Source: Tragulus kanchil (taxonomy: Eukaryota > Chordata > Mammalia > Artiodactyla > Tragulidae). Taken from it: 64,000 bases of DNA. The position numbers were made by a program, and so were the translations under genes. Positions within the stretch are counted from its first letter, which is position 1. Each line of letters opens with the position of its first letter. The notes below the pieces were generated by a model. It ran no database searches. It had not been told where the DNA came from and saw only the letters and a list, made by a program, of their open reading frames with translations. Location: positions 5,208,001 to 5,272,000 of the forward strand of contig JAIOJX010000004.1 in the NCBI GenBank assembly GCA_022376925.1. The letters are read 5' to 3'. Of the stretch, positions 34,815 to 46,416 are shown one piece after another.

Positions 34815-36431
34815 TTTTTTTTTTCATGAAGGCCATTTTATTTTTCACTAAACCCAATGAAGAATAGAATACATGGGGCGTTTACCTAAAGCAGTGGTTC
34901 TTTTTTTTTTTTTTAAACCTTTATTTTGCTTTTAACTTTTACAGAGTTTTGTTGTTTACAAATATGTATGTTCCCTGATTAGTCATATGTATATCTCCCC
35001 CTTCCCACCCCTCCCGGCCATCACACAGCACCCCTGAAGGATCCCCTTTTCTCACAGAGCAATGACTAGAGCTATTTTCTTCACTTATGATAGTACAGGC
35101 CTTCATGCTACTTTCTTTACGGCTCCCACCCTCTGTTCTTTCCCCACAATGTCCATATGTCCACTGTCCACGTCTGTCTTTCCATCGCTTCACTGTGTGT
35201 GCCATCATCACCATCCTACTAGATTCCATATATATGTGTTAATATACTGTATTTGTCCTTCTCTTTCTGACTGACTTCACTTTTTATGAGACGTTCTAGA
35301 TCCAGCCACCTCATTAGGGCTGATTCTTCTGCATTTCTTTTTATAGCTGTGTAGTATTCCATTGTATATATGTACCAGAGCTTTTGGATCCATTCGTTCG
35401 TCGATGGACATCTAGGTTGCTTCCATGTTCTAGCTATTGTATAGAGAGCTGCAATGAACACTGGGGGACAGGTGCTTCTTTCAGATTTGATGTCATCAGG
35501 GTATAAGCCTAAGAGTGGGATTGCTGGGTCGTATGGTGCTTCTAGTTTTAGTTTTTTAAGAAATCTCCAGACTGTCTTCCATAGAGGCTGTATCAATTGA
35601 CATTCCCACCAGCAATACAGGAGTGTTCCCTTTTCTCCGCACCCTCTCCAGCATTTATTGTCTGTCGATTTGTGGATGATGGCCATTCTGACGGGTGTGA
35701 GGTGATATCTCATTGTAGTTTTGATTTGCATTTCTCTAATGATAAGTGAAGTTGAGCATCGTTTCATGTGCTTTTGGGCCATCTGTATGTCGTCTTTGGA
35801 GAGGTGTCTGTTTAGGTCCTTTTCCCATTTTTTGATTGGGTTGTTTGTTTTTCCAGTACTGAGTTGTCTGAGTTGCTTGTAGATTTTGGAGATGAATTCT
35901 TTGTCTGTTGTTTCATTTGCTATGATTTTCTCCCATTCTGTGGGCTGTCTGTTCAGCTTTTTTGTGATTTCTTTTGCTGTACAAAAGCTTTTAAGTTTCA
36001 TGAGGTCCCACATGTTCGTTTTTCTTTTCAGTTCCGCTATTCTAGTAGGTGGGTCAGAGAAGATCTTGCTTTGCTTTATGTCCTTGAGGGTTTTGCCTAT
36101 ATTCTCCTCTAAGAGTTTGATGGTTTCTGGTCTTACATTTAGGTCTTGAATCCATTTTGAATTGATCTTTGTGCATGGTGTCAGGGAATGTTTCAACTTC
36201 ATTTGTTTGCATGTAGCTGTCCAATTTTCCCAGCACCACTTGCTGAAGAGGCTGTCTTTGTCCCATTTTATATGTTCGCCTCCTCTGTCAAAAATAAGGT
36301 GCCCATAGGTGCGTGGGTTGATCTCTGGGTTCTCGATCTTGTTCCATTGGTCTATAGTTCTGTTTTTGTGCCAGTACCATACTGTCTTGATAACTTGCTT
36401 TGTAGTAGAGTCTGAAGTTGGGGAGGCTGAT
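34815..36431 (-). mobile_element. 5'-truncated L1 with open ORF2 C-terminus and a 3' transduction
   Basis: Flanked by a perfect 16-bp duplication 'agggcttgcaattctt' (34799-34814 and 36432-36447). The minus-strand frame 36442-35219 is open for about 400 codons. It encodes the C-terminal part of L1 ORF2 (after the reverse-transcriptase domain), including the cysteine-containing segment [17 protein letters not shown] and the terminal [11 protein letters not shown] and [10 protein letters not shown] phrases. The 3' UTR runs to about 34915, then an A-run (T on plus, 34901-34914). About 75 bp of non-L1 DNA follows, with AATAAA (34837-34842 on minus) and a second A-run (34813-34824). 5'-truncated, so not autonomous. 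Confidence 0.93.
34825..34900 (-). mobile_element. Probable L1 3'-transduced segment
   Basis: It lies between two poly(A) runs and inside the target-site duplication, is absent from the other L1 3' ends here, and has a polyadenylation hexamer 12 bases before the outer A-run. Confidence 0.75.
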
Positions 36432-38029
36432 AGGGCTTGCAATTCTTATGGGTCTCATTTCTTAAGATTTTATGCAGTATATCCTGGAAGCAGAACTTCC
36501 TGAACATTTCCTAAGATAAGGGTAATTAGAGTAACTAACCACTGATGGTGTTGCTAAGTGTTACAGTCTCATTTAATCTAGAGAACAACTCTCTACCATG
36601 CTACAGTCTCATTTAATCTAGAGAACAACTCTCTACTACTAGCCCCATTTTACAGATGGGGTGGCTGAGGCTTAGAGAACTTGACCAACACCACAGAGCT
36701 GGTCAGCACTGGTACCAGAATTCAAAGAAGATAGACTCCTCTACCCTCTCTTTCCACCACACTGCAGGAAGAGGCTTTAGGCTTTGTTGCCTGGGAGAGG
36801 AGAAGAGAGAATATAAAATAAAAATATTTTATGTTAGACAGGAAATGGGTCTGACCATGGACATTCTCTAGGTCACCTCTATAGCATCACAGAGAGTCAT
36901 GTGCTTTTGGGCCATCTGTATGTCGTCTTTGGAGAGGTGTCTGTTTAGGTCCTTTTCCCATTTTTTGATTGGGTTGTTTGTTTTTCCAGTACTGAGTTGT
37001 CTGAGTTGCTTGTAGATTTTGGAGATGAATTCTTTGTCTGTTGTTTCATTTGCTATGATTTTCTCCCATTCTGTGGGCTGTCTGTTCAGCTTTTTTGTGA
37101 TTTCTTTTGCTGTACAAAAGCTTTTAAGTTTCATGAGGTCCCACATGTTCGTTTTTCTTTTCAGTTCCGCTATTCTAGTAGGTGGGTCAGAGAAGATCTT
37201 GCTTTGCTTTATGTCCTTGAGGGTTTTGCCTATATTCTCCTCTAAGAGTTTGATGGTTTCTGGTCTTACATTTAGGTCTTGAATCCATTTTGAATTGATC
37301 TTTGTGCATGGTGTCAGGGAATGTTTCAACTTCATTTGTTTGCATGTAGCTGTCCAATTTTCCCAGCACCACTTGCTGAAGAGGCTGTCTTTGTCCCATT
37401 TTATATGTTCGCCTCCTCTGTCAAAAATAAGGTGCCCATAGGTGCGTGGGTTGATCTCTGGGTTCTCGATCTTGTTCCATTGGTCTATAGTTCTGTTTTT
37501 GTGCCAGTACCATACTGTCTTGATAACTTGCTTTGTAGTAGAGTCTGAAGTTGGGGAGGCTGATAGGGCTTGCAATTCTTATGGGTCTCATTTCTTAAGA
37601 TTTTATGCAGTATATCCTGGAAGCAGAACTTCCTGAACATTTCCTAAGATAAGGGTAATTAGAGTAACTAACCACTGATGGTGTTGCTAAGTGTTACAGT
37701 CTCATTTAATCTAGAGAACAACTCTCTACCATGCTACAGTCTCATTTAATCTAGAGAACAACTCTCTACTACTAGCCCCATTTTACAGATGGGGTGGCTG
37801 AGGCTTAGAGAACTTGACCAACACCACAGAGCTGGTCAGCACTGGTACCAGAATTCAAAGAAGATAGACTCCTCTACCCTCTCTTTCCACCACACTGCAG
37901 GAAGAGGCTTTAGGCTTTGTTGCCTGGGAGAGGAGAAGAGAGAATATAAAATAAAAATATTTTATGTTAGACAGGAAATGGGTCTGACCATGGACATTCT
38001 CTAGGTCACCTCTATAGCATCACAGAGAG
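35764..38029. repeat. Tandem direct duplication 11 (1133 bp unit, seamless)
   Basis: 35764-36896 is followed directly by 36897-38029, with the microhomology tcatg. The second copy repeats part of L1 ORF2 (minus strand, about 36898-37564), the right L1 target-site duplication and a MIR. Confidence 0.98.
36520..36735 (+). repeat. MIR SINE with a 39-bp internal repeat
   Basis: 'ccccattttacagatggggt' and 'ggctgaggcttagagaactt' are MIR core. Within it 'tacagtctcatttaatctag' occurs twice, about 39 bp apart (from 36563 and 36602). Copy at 37653-37868. Confidence 0.8.
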
Positions 38030-39335
38030 TCATGGCAGAGCCCCAAGGTCACAGCAAATGTCAGAGGATGGAGGGTGTGTAGATTTCAATATCACTGGAG
38101 AAGGTAAGGGAGAGGACAGGCTCTCGGGGCTGATCTCTGGAGATATGAATGCTTTTAGGGGAAGATAAAATGGACTTCTAAGTTAAAGGAAAAATCCAGG
38201 GGTTATCACTCCACTACTTTTCATTACGTTTTTAGCTTTTCTTTTTTGAATTTCTTTTCCATGAGATAAAGAATTGATCCTCTCAAAGAAAAAGCAAACA
38301 CTGATCATTAAATTTTGCCTACAATTTCATGAGGTTTACGGCATTTCTAAGAACACCCTGCTCTGAGAGCCTTCTAGGATGAGAGTAATCAGTAATTATG
38401 CTAAAAATTAATAGTGGAAGTACTATTAAGTGTCAAACATTCTAACATTTATAGAACAACTGCATACATCAGTAAATCTTCCCAATAAGCAGGCTGTCAA
38501 TCTCTCACTTTTTTGGCTGGGATCTTAGTCCCCTGACTATTGATAGGGATAGTGTAGAATAGTTACACAGGTAGTGGTAGAAGTCCCAGTAGGGCATTAC
38601 AGATAGAGACAGAAATTCTGGGAGACCAGTGCAAGTTAATGATTGCTCAAGAAAGCCATCAAAAAGTCGTGGAATTAAGTAAGCTTGTTTAATGATAAAG
38701 TCATAAATAAAAGCAAGAGATATGCCCCAGGTCATTAAGTGAATAAAAAAAAATGAGGCCTGCGTTCTGCTAGCAGTGTTCAGCACGAGAGGGATCCTTA
38801 GGACCAAGGACAGCAATTTAAGGGCAAGGTGGAATTCCAAAATAGGAGATTCTCATTTTACAGAAACCTGAGATGATTCAACACATTTTAGTAGTACATG
38901 TTACCACCTTTTGGCTGATTTGAAAGGTGGCCATATCAGTCCCAGTTTAATCTCTTGGGTCAAACACTCTCCTGCCTAATATGAAGGAGCTAGTGAGGTA
39001 AGCTTGACATCTACTTGTCTACTAGAAGAACGATGAAGAAGGCAGTTTTTTCCCTTTCCCCCACTTTCCTTTGATTATAAACATGTAGACCGTGTAACCC
39101 TTGGGGCAGAGCTCCGTCGCTTGCCTGCATGTATCCCTCACAAGCATCCTATATTAACACATCTACTTCTTGCCTATCACTTTGCCTCTCGGTGAATCCC
39201 TTATGCATTGAAACACAAAGAACCTGAGCCTCAATATGTCTGAACACCAGGTGCGTAATTCTAATTGAAAGACTGTGGATTCATGTTCCAATCTGAGTTT
39301 TGGCTGGGTTCAAGTCCCAACCAGAGGTGCATAGT
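38030..39335. other. No gene recognised
   Basis: Single-copy sequence. The 111-codon minus-strand frame at 38505-38840 has no identifiable domain and no supporting gene structure. Confidence 0.45.
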
Positions 39336-39340
39336 TTCAC

Positions 39341-40432
39341 AGACAGTTCAGTTGCTCAGCCGTGTCTGACTCCTTGCAACCCATGGACTGCAGCATGCCA
39401 GGCTTTCCTGTCCTTCACCATCTTCTGGAGCGTGCTGAAACTCATATCCATTGACTCAGCGATGCCATCCAACCATCTCATCCTCTATCGTCCCCTTCTA
39501 CTTTTGCCTTCTATTTTTCCCAGCATCAGGGTACTTTCCAATGAGTCATCTCTTTGCATCAGGTGGCCAAAGTATTCAAGTTTCAGCTTCAGCATCCATC
39601 CTTCCAATGAATATTCAGGGTTGATTTCCTTCAGGATTGACTGGTTTAATCTCCTTGCAGTCCAAGGGACTCTCAAGAGCCTTCTCCAACACTACAGTTC
39701 AAAGGCATCAATTCTTCAGCACTCAGCCTTCTTTATGATCCAACTCTCACATCCATACATGACTACTGGGAAAACCACAGCTTTGACTAGATGGACATTT
39801 GTCGGCAAAGTGATGCCTCAGCTTTTGAATACACTGTCTAGGTTTGTCATAGCTTTTCTTCCAAGGAGCAAGTGTCTTTTAATTTCATGGCTCTAGTCAT
39901 CATCTGCACTGATTTTGGAACCCAAGAAAATAAAGTCTGTCACTGTTTCCATTGTTTCCCCATCTATTTGCCATGAGGTGATGGGACCAGATGCCCCAAT
40001 CTTTGTTGTTTGAATGCTGAGTTTTAGGCCAGCTTTTTCAGTCTCCTCTTTCACCTTCATCAAGAGTCTCTTTAGTTCCTCTTCTCTTTTTTGCCATAAG
40101 GGTGGTGTCATCTGCACAGCAGAGGTTATTGATATTTCTCCCAGCCATCTTGACTCCAGCTTGTGCTTCATCCAGACTGGCATTTTGCATGATTCTGCAT
40201 ATAAATTAAAATAAGCAGAGTGACAATATATAGCCTTGATGTATTCCTTTCTCAATTTGGAACCAGTCTGTATTCCATGTCCAGTTTGAACTATTGTGTC
40301 CAGTCGAACACAGGTTTCTCAGGAGGCAGGTAAGGTGGTCTGATATTCCCATCTCTTTGTGATTCACACACAGTCAAAAGCTTTGGCATAGTCAATGCAG
40401 CAGAAGTAGATGTTTTTCTGGAATCCCGTGGT
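39341..40432 (-). mobile_element. BovB LINE 3' segment, reverse strand
   Basis: The plus strand starts with the BovB 3' terminus ('gttcagttgctcagccgtgt'). On the minus strand it encodes decayed C-terminal BovB polymerase sequence: EEELKRLLMKVKEETEKAGL, SGPITSWQIDGETMETVTDF and FLGSKISADDD, later SILKEINPEYSLEGWML and FGHLMQRDDSLESTLML. Stops and frameshifts split it. From 39701 it is copied at 40785-41516. Confidence 0.93.
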
Positions 40433-40512
40433 TTCACAACCAGGGATCAAATCTGTGCCCCCTGCAGTGGAAGTGTAGAATCTTAACCACTGGACTGCCA
40501 GGGAAGTCCTTC
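40433..40512 (-). mobile_element. CHR-type SINE fragment
   Basis: 'caaccagggatcaaatctgt' and 'ccactggactgccagggaag'. Copy at 41517-41596. Confidence 0.82.
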
Positions 40513-40605
40513 AATACCCATTTTTATAGGTGAGAAAAACTAGGTTCAAAAGAGCCAGGAAAAGGAATGAGTCTACTTGGGCAGGCTTCTTTTAGGGGGC
40601 CAGAG

Positions 40606-40632
40606 GACACACACACACACACATACACACTT
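40606..40632. repeat. (CA)n microsatellite
   Basis: A short imperfect CA run. Copy near 41690-41716. Confidence 0.9.
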
Positions 40633-41854
40633 ACACCCCTTATACAGTATTAAAATTACGTTTACTTTTATTTTTAAAAAATCAAGACCATACCTATCCA
40701 TGCTTAATATATATGGCTCATTCTCTGTTCTTTTTCCGACTGTGTACTGTTTTGTTAAAGGCTGTGTCAAGTAAAACTAAGGTTAAAGGCATCAATTCTT
40801 CAGCACTCAGCCTTCTTTATGATCCAACTCTCACATCCATACATGACTACTGGGAAAACCACAGCTTTGACTAGATGGACATTTGTCGGCAAAGTGATGC
40901 CTCAGCTTTTGAATACACTGTCTAGGTTTGTCATAGCTTTTCTTCCAAGGAGCAAGTGTCTTTTAATTTCATGGCTCTAGTCATCATCTGCACTGATTTT
41001 GGAACCCAAGAAAATAAAGTCTGTCACTGTTTCCATTGTTTCCCCATCTATTTGCCATGAGGTGATGGGACCAGATGCCCCAATCTTTGTTGTTTGAATG
41101 CTGAGTTTTAGGCCAGCTTTTTCAGTCTCCTCTTTCACCTTCATCAAGAGTCTCTTTAGTTCCTCTTCTCTTTTTTGCCATAAGGGTGGTGTCATCTGCA
41201 CAGCAGAGGTTATTGATATTTCTCCCAGCCATCTTGACTCCAGCTTGTGCTTCATCCAGACTGGCATTTTGCATGATTCTGCATATAAATTAAAATAAGC
41301 AGAGTGACAATATATAGCCTTGATGTATTCCTTTCTCAATTTGGAACCAGTCTGTATTCCATGTCCAGTTTGAACTATTGTGTCCAGTCGAACACAGGTT
41401 TCTCAGGAGGCAGGTAAGGTGGTCTGATATTCCCATCTCTTTGTGATTCACACACAGTCAAAAGCTTTGGCATAGTCAATGCAGCAGAAGTAGATGTTTT
41501 TCTGGAATCCCGTGGTTTCACAACCAGGGATCAAATCTGTGCCCCCTGCAGTGGAAGTGTAGAATCTTAACCACTGGACTGCCAGGGAAGTCCTTCAATA
41601 CCCATTTTTATAGGTGAGAAAAACTAGGTTCAAAAGAGCCAGGAAAAGGAATGAGTCTACTTGGGCAGGCTTCTTTTAGGGGGCCAGAGGACACACACAC
41701 ACACACATACACACTTACACCCCTTATACAGTATTAAAATTACGTTTACTTTTATTTTTAAAAAATCAAGACCATACCTATCCATGCTTAATATATATGG
41801 CTCATTCTCTGTTCTTTTTCCGACTGTGTACTGTTTTGTTAAAGGCTGTGTCAA

Positions 41855-42545
41855 CGGTTTAACAAGTTTGGTTGTTTCTCATCTTTTGCCCTTCCACGCT
41901 GAATTCAAATGGGTAACTATGCACATGTGATTTCCTGTATGAATGAGAACTTGCCTGTTAGATACATTCTCAGAAGTGGGTTTAGTAGTTCAAGGGCATG
42001 TACTTTTAAAGTTCTGACAGGGGCAAACGACCCTCCAAGGGGCAGCACTTACTTATTTGCTCTCCACAAGCAGAGGATGAAGGGACCATTTCTGCCTATC
42101 CCATCAGGCAGTTGGTGCCACACTTCTTGTCTTAGTTCAGTCTGTGAAGAGTGCAGGTGTCAGCTCCTGTGGGGCTGCATTCCTAGACTTGGTTTCTTAT
42201 TTCTCACTTTATCAGGGATCTGGTCAGACTGGAATCTGTCTGAAGCATTAAGGGCACAGGAATCTTTGTCTTGGAAGAGTCTGAAAGGATGTGGAAAACA
42301 GGACAGTCAGACTCATGCCCTGTCCGTCCTTGAAGAGCTGTTATTAAGATAAGGGAGCAGACAGCGCTGTGCATCTGGGTGAGGAGGTCAACAGAGGTGG
42401 ACAGTTCTGTGAGGCAGGTCTCACATGCATCTAAGAAAGCCCTCAAGGACACAGAGAATGGACTGGTTGTTGCCAAGTGGTGTGGACGAAAGCAGGGAAA
42501 GTTGGATTGGGAGTTGGGGATTAGCAGATGCAAACTGATACATAA
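41855..42545. other. No gene recognised
   Basis: A 147-codon frame at 41909-42352 shows no domain. Sequence is single-copy. Confidence 0.4.
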
Positions 42546-42556
42546 AGAATGGATAA

Positions 42557-42831
42557 GGGGCTTCCCTGGTGGTCCAGTGGGTAAAGAGTCCATCTTGCAG
42601 TGCAAAGGGCACTGGTTTGATCCCTGGCCTGGGAAGATCTCACGTGTCGCAGAGTGCCTGGACTGGTGTGTCCAGTTATGAGCCAGAGCTCTGGAGTGCA
42701 TGCACCCAGAGCCGGTGCTCTGCAGTGAGAAAGGCCACTGCAATGGGAGGCCCACACAGGCCAAAGAATAAAGATGGATGAGAATAAATATAAAACTAAT
42801 AAAAGAGGCCAAAATTAAAAAAAAAAAAAAC
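42557..42831 (+). mobile_element. Young tRNA-derived SINE, short-tail type
   Basis: Flanked by 'agaatggataa' (42546-42556 and 42832-42842), inserted at an L1 3' end. Start 'ggggcttccctggtggtcca', B box region 'ggtttgatccctggcctggg', tail 'ctaataaaagaggccaaaat' and A-run. Confidence 0.93.
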
Positions 42832-42842
42832 AGAATGGATAA

Positions 42843-42998
42843 ACAACAAGTTCCTCCCGTGTAGCACAAGGAACCCCATTCAATATCCTATGATAAACCA
42901 TAATGGAAAATAATGGAAAACAAATGTGTATATGTATGTATTAGAGTCAGTTTTCTGCACAGTAGTTATTAACACAATACTGTAATTCAACTACGTGT
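42843..42998 (+). mobile_element. L1 3' UTR fragment
   Basis: 'caagttcctcccgtgtagca' and 'ttcaatatcctatgataaac', then the '..aacacaatactgtaattcaa' end, are an old L1 3' terminus. Confidence 0.75.
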
Positions 42999-43001
42999 GT
43001 G

Positions 43002-43216
43002 CGCGTGCTAAGTTACCTCAGTCATGTCTAATTCTGTGCAACCCTACAGACTGCAGCCGGTCCCTACAGGCTCCTCTGTCCATGAGATTCTCCAGGCAAG
43101 AATACTGGAGATCTTGCCATACCCTCCTCCAGGGGATCTTGCCAACCCAGGGATAGAACCCGTGCCTCTTACATCTATCTGCACTGGCAGGTGGGTTTTT
43201 CACTACTAGTGCCACT
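43002..43216 (-). mobile_element. Bov-tA SINE
   Basis: 'ctcagtcatgtctaattctg', 'ctcctctgtccatgagattc' and 'aggcaagaatactggagatc' are reverse-strand Bov-tA. Confidence 0.9.
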
Positions 43217-43308
43217 TAAATTTTAATTTAAATTTTTTTTCTTAAAAAACTCCTCAGATCTCTCCAACACTGTCCTTAAAAGACTTCCAGGCATAGTAAG
43301 CTCCTTGT

Positions 43309-43364
43309 TCATGCAGTCCATACGGTTGCAGAGTTGGACACGACTGAGCAACTGAACTGAACTG
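43309..43364 (+). mobile_element. Short BovA/BovB 3' terminal insertion
   Basis: 'ggttgcagagttggacacga' and 'gagcaactgaactgaact'. Flanked by an 11-bp duplication 'aagctccttgt' (43298-43308 and 43365-43375), so this is a very short 5'-truncated insertion. Confidence 0.85.
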
Positions 43365-43375
43365 AAGCTCCTTGT

Positions 43376-44094
43376 CAGTAAGGGTATTTAAGTAGAGATC
43401 AAGGTAAGCAGGAGAAGGTGAACAGGTAGTTTCTAATTTACACATCTTTTTGGTGCATCTCCCTCTACTACAGAAAAGGAAAGGGAAGTCAGTTATAGCT
43501 CCTGCACTCTTGGAAGTCTGTTCTTTCCCTCTGGCCACAAACACTGATGGAGTACCCCTGAGCTGGCCCCTTGGCTAGGTGCTAGGAACTACCAGGCTGC
43601 AGAAGCTGTCTGCCATGAGCTTAGTTGGAAGTCATGAATATCAATCAGGATTTCCCATACACAGGTAAAAAACTGTCAACTGTGATAAGCGCTCTGAAGG
43701 AACATTAAAAAAGGCAGAATGTGTTTAATAAACAGGAAGGTTTTCCCAATAAAGAGGGAAATGCCTGCACATCAATGTTCTCTTCACCTCCTTGCTCTAA
43801 CTAAATTCAGCTTCACTCTGAGGTCACTGCTTCCTCCGTGGGCCTGTGAGAGAGGGCTGCGCTCCTCTACCCTCTCATACCTCGTGACCAGGGGCTGGGG
43901 AGGATCCTTGCTCTTGTTGCTTTCCTTCCTCCTCTCTAAGATGGCTGGCTCCTTGGGAACACAGGCCAGCAGACCACAGCACCTCAACTTGCTGCAGCAA
44001 GCACAGCCCTCAGCGCCACCCCTTCTTCCACCTAGCACCTTCTCTCTCTCTGTCCTTCTCTCTCCCTCCACCATTTCCCTAGGATCATTATTTT
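43376..44094. other. No gene recognised
   Basis: Opposed frames of 126 codons (43719-44099, plus) and 96 codons (43784-44074, minus) overlap each other and are proline/serine- or arginine-rich. They recur only because of duplication 13. Confidence 0.4.
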
Positions 44095-45617
44095 TTTAAA
44101 ATTATGATATTTATTTATTCAGCTGTGCCGGGTCTTAATTGCAGCATGTGGGATCTAGTTCCTTGACCAGGGATCAAACTCAAGCCCTTTGCATTGAAAG
44201 CGTGGAGTCTGAGCCACTGAACCACCAAGGATGTTCCTTCCTGTGATCATTCTTGGTAAGTTCATCCATATAAAAGAACCACCTGTGCCCCAGTCTCTTA
44301 CATCCTTGACCACCTTTGCTTCCAAGCAGCTTGTCCTCCATCCTACCCTACACGCTCACTTCTACCATCATACCCTAGATCCTGTCCCTAGATCTCCATC
44401 ACTTTTTTATAAAAAGTTTCACTGGAATATAGTTGAGTTACAGTGTTGTGTTCCTGCACCACTTTCAGGTCTCTGTTTCAAGCACCCTATCCTTTGGGTA
44501 AGGGTATTTAAGTAGAGATCAAGGTAAGCAGGTGAAGGTGAACAGGTAGTTTCTAATTTACACATCTTTTTGGTGCATCTCCCTCTACTACAGAAAAGGA
44601 AAGGGAAGTCAGTTATAGCTCCTGCACTCTTGGAAGTCTGTTCTTTCCCTCTGGCCACAAACACTGATGGAGTACCCCTGAGCTGGCCCCTTGGCTAGGT
44701 GCTAGGAACTACCAGGCTGCAGAAGCTGTCTGCCATGAGCTTAGTTGGAAGTCATGAATATCAATCAGGATTTCCCATACACAGGTAAAAAACTGTCAAC
44801 TGTGATAAGCGCTCTGAAGGAACATTAAAAAAGGCAGAATGTGTTTAATAAACAGGAAGGTTTTCCCAATAAAGAGGGAAATGCCTGCACATCAATGTTC
44901 TCTTCACCTCCTTGCTCTAACTAAATTCAGCTTCACTCTGAGGTCACTGCTTCCTCCGTGGGCCTGTGAGAGAGGGCTGCGCTCCTCTACCCTCTCATAC
45001 CTCGTGACCAGGGGCTGGGGAGGATCCTTGCTCTTGTTGCTTTCCTTCCTCCTCTCTAAGATGGCTGGCTCCTTGGGAACACAGGCCAGCAGACCACAGC
45101 ACCTCAACTTGCTGCAGCAAGCACAGCCCTCAGCGCCACCCCTTCTTCCACCTAGCACCTTCTCTCTCTCTGTCCTTCTCTCTCCCTCCACCATTTCCCT
45201 AGGATCATTATTTTTTTAAAAAAATAATATTTATTTATTCAGCTGTGCCGGGTCTTAATTGCAGCATGTGGGATCTAGTTCCTTGACCAGGGATCAAACT
45301 CAAGCCCTTTGCATTGAAAGCGTGGAGTCTGAGCCACTGAACCACCAAGGATGTTCCTTCCTGTGATCATTCTTGGTAAGTTCATCCATATAAAAGAACC
45401 ACCTGTGCCCCAGTCTCTTACATCCTTGACCACCTTTGCTTCCAAGCAGCTTGTCCTCCATCCTACCCTACACGCTCACTTCTACCATCATACCCTAGAT
45501 CCTGTCCCTAGATCTCCATCACTTTTTTATAAAAAGTTTCACTGGAATATAGTTGAGTTACAGTGTTGTGTTCCTGCACCACTTTCAGGTCTCTGTTTCA
45601 AGCACCCTATCCTTTGG
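43378..45617. repeat. Tandem direct duplication 13 (1120 bp unit, seamless)
   Basis: 43378-44497 is followed directly by 44498-45617. Differences include one base near 43412/44532 and a few near 44098/45218. Confidence 0.98.
44095..44237 (-). mobile_element. CHR-type SINE
   Basis: 'ttgaccagggatcaaactca' and 'gagccactgaaccaccaagg'. Copies at 45215-45357 and, truncated, 46417-46443. Confidence 0.8.
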
Positions 45618-45975
45618 GTGCTGCACTGACTCCTGCTGGTCTGCCTCACATCCAAAACTTTGCAGACCTATCAGATCTGTGACCACCTTAGGGCCTCTAG
45701 TCTGCTAAGGGTAGTCTGCGGCCTGCCCACTGCTCTTCCCTCCTGCATAGCTTCACTCCTTTTTCACCCAGTGACTGGTCAATTGTGCAAGCTCCCTGCT
45801 TCACACACTTGTCTCTCTTGTCCCTCTCCTGGTATTGTAGTCACCCTCCAAAGCCATAACACTGACCCAATGCACCTTTGCCTCTGATTTGAGACTACAC
45901 CCAAGCCGTTGAATGTAGCTACAGAACAAAAGGCAGATTTGCCAACTGGTTACACTTTAAACTTATGAAATCCTC
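45618..45975. other. No gene recognised
   Basis: Unassigned CT-rich sequence. The 75-codon frame at 45660-45887 (copy 46746-46973) has no domain. It may be part of an old LINE. Confidence 0.4.
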
Positions 45976-45979
45976 AGGT

Positions 45980-46416
45980 GGTACATTTATAAAATGAAAT
46001 ATTACTCAGCCATAAAAAGGAATGAAACTGGGTCACTCGTAGTGATGTGGGTGAACCCAGAGTCTGGTACACAGAGTGAAGTAAGTCAAAAAGAGTATAT
46101 TAACACATATATATGGAATCTAGAAAAAATTGTACTGATGAACCTATAAGCAGGGCAAGAATAGAGACTCGGACATAGAGAATGAACTTGTGGACATAGT
46201 AGGGGAAGGATAGGATGGTACAAATTGAGAGAGAAGAACTGACATATATACACTACTACGTGTAAAACAGAGAACTTAGTGCGAAGCTGCTGTATAGCAC
46301 AGGGAGTCTAGCCCCATGTTCTGTGACAACCTTGAGGGGTGGGATGGGGGCGGATGGGAGGGAGGCTCAGGAGGGAGGGGATATATGTATACATATGGCT
46401 AATTCACATTGTCATA
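45980..46416 (+). mobile_element. L1 3' end
   Basis: 'attactcagccataaaaagg' (ORF2-end region), 'acatatatatggaatctaga', 'tgtatagcacagggagtcta', then the G-rich 3' UTR. A longer form is at 47066-47560, ending 'cattctacaacactgtaaag'. A third copy is at 48246-48640. Confidence 0.88.

Larger units (their letters stand above)
39701..41854. repeat. Tandem direct duplication 12 (offset 1084 bp, 14-bp linker)
   Basis: 39701-40770 matches 40785-41854. Linker 40771-40784. It duplicates the 5' half of the BovB segment, a CHR SINE remnant and a (CA)n run. Confidence 0.98.

Noticed and set aside
35219..36442. 407-codon minus-strand reading frame as a host gene
   Set aside because: It is the C-terminal part of L1 ORF2 inside a 5'-truncated element with a target-site duplication.
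38505..38840. 111-codon minus-strand frame
   Set aside because: Isolated, without domain, homologous repeat or gene structure that I can identify.
39893..40255. 120-codon minus-strand frame (repeated at 40977-41339) as a gene
   Set aside because: It is BovB polymerase sequence.
43719..44099. 126-codon frame with a 96-codon frame opposite
   Set aside because: Low-complexity composition open on both strands. It is duplicated only with the block.
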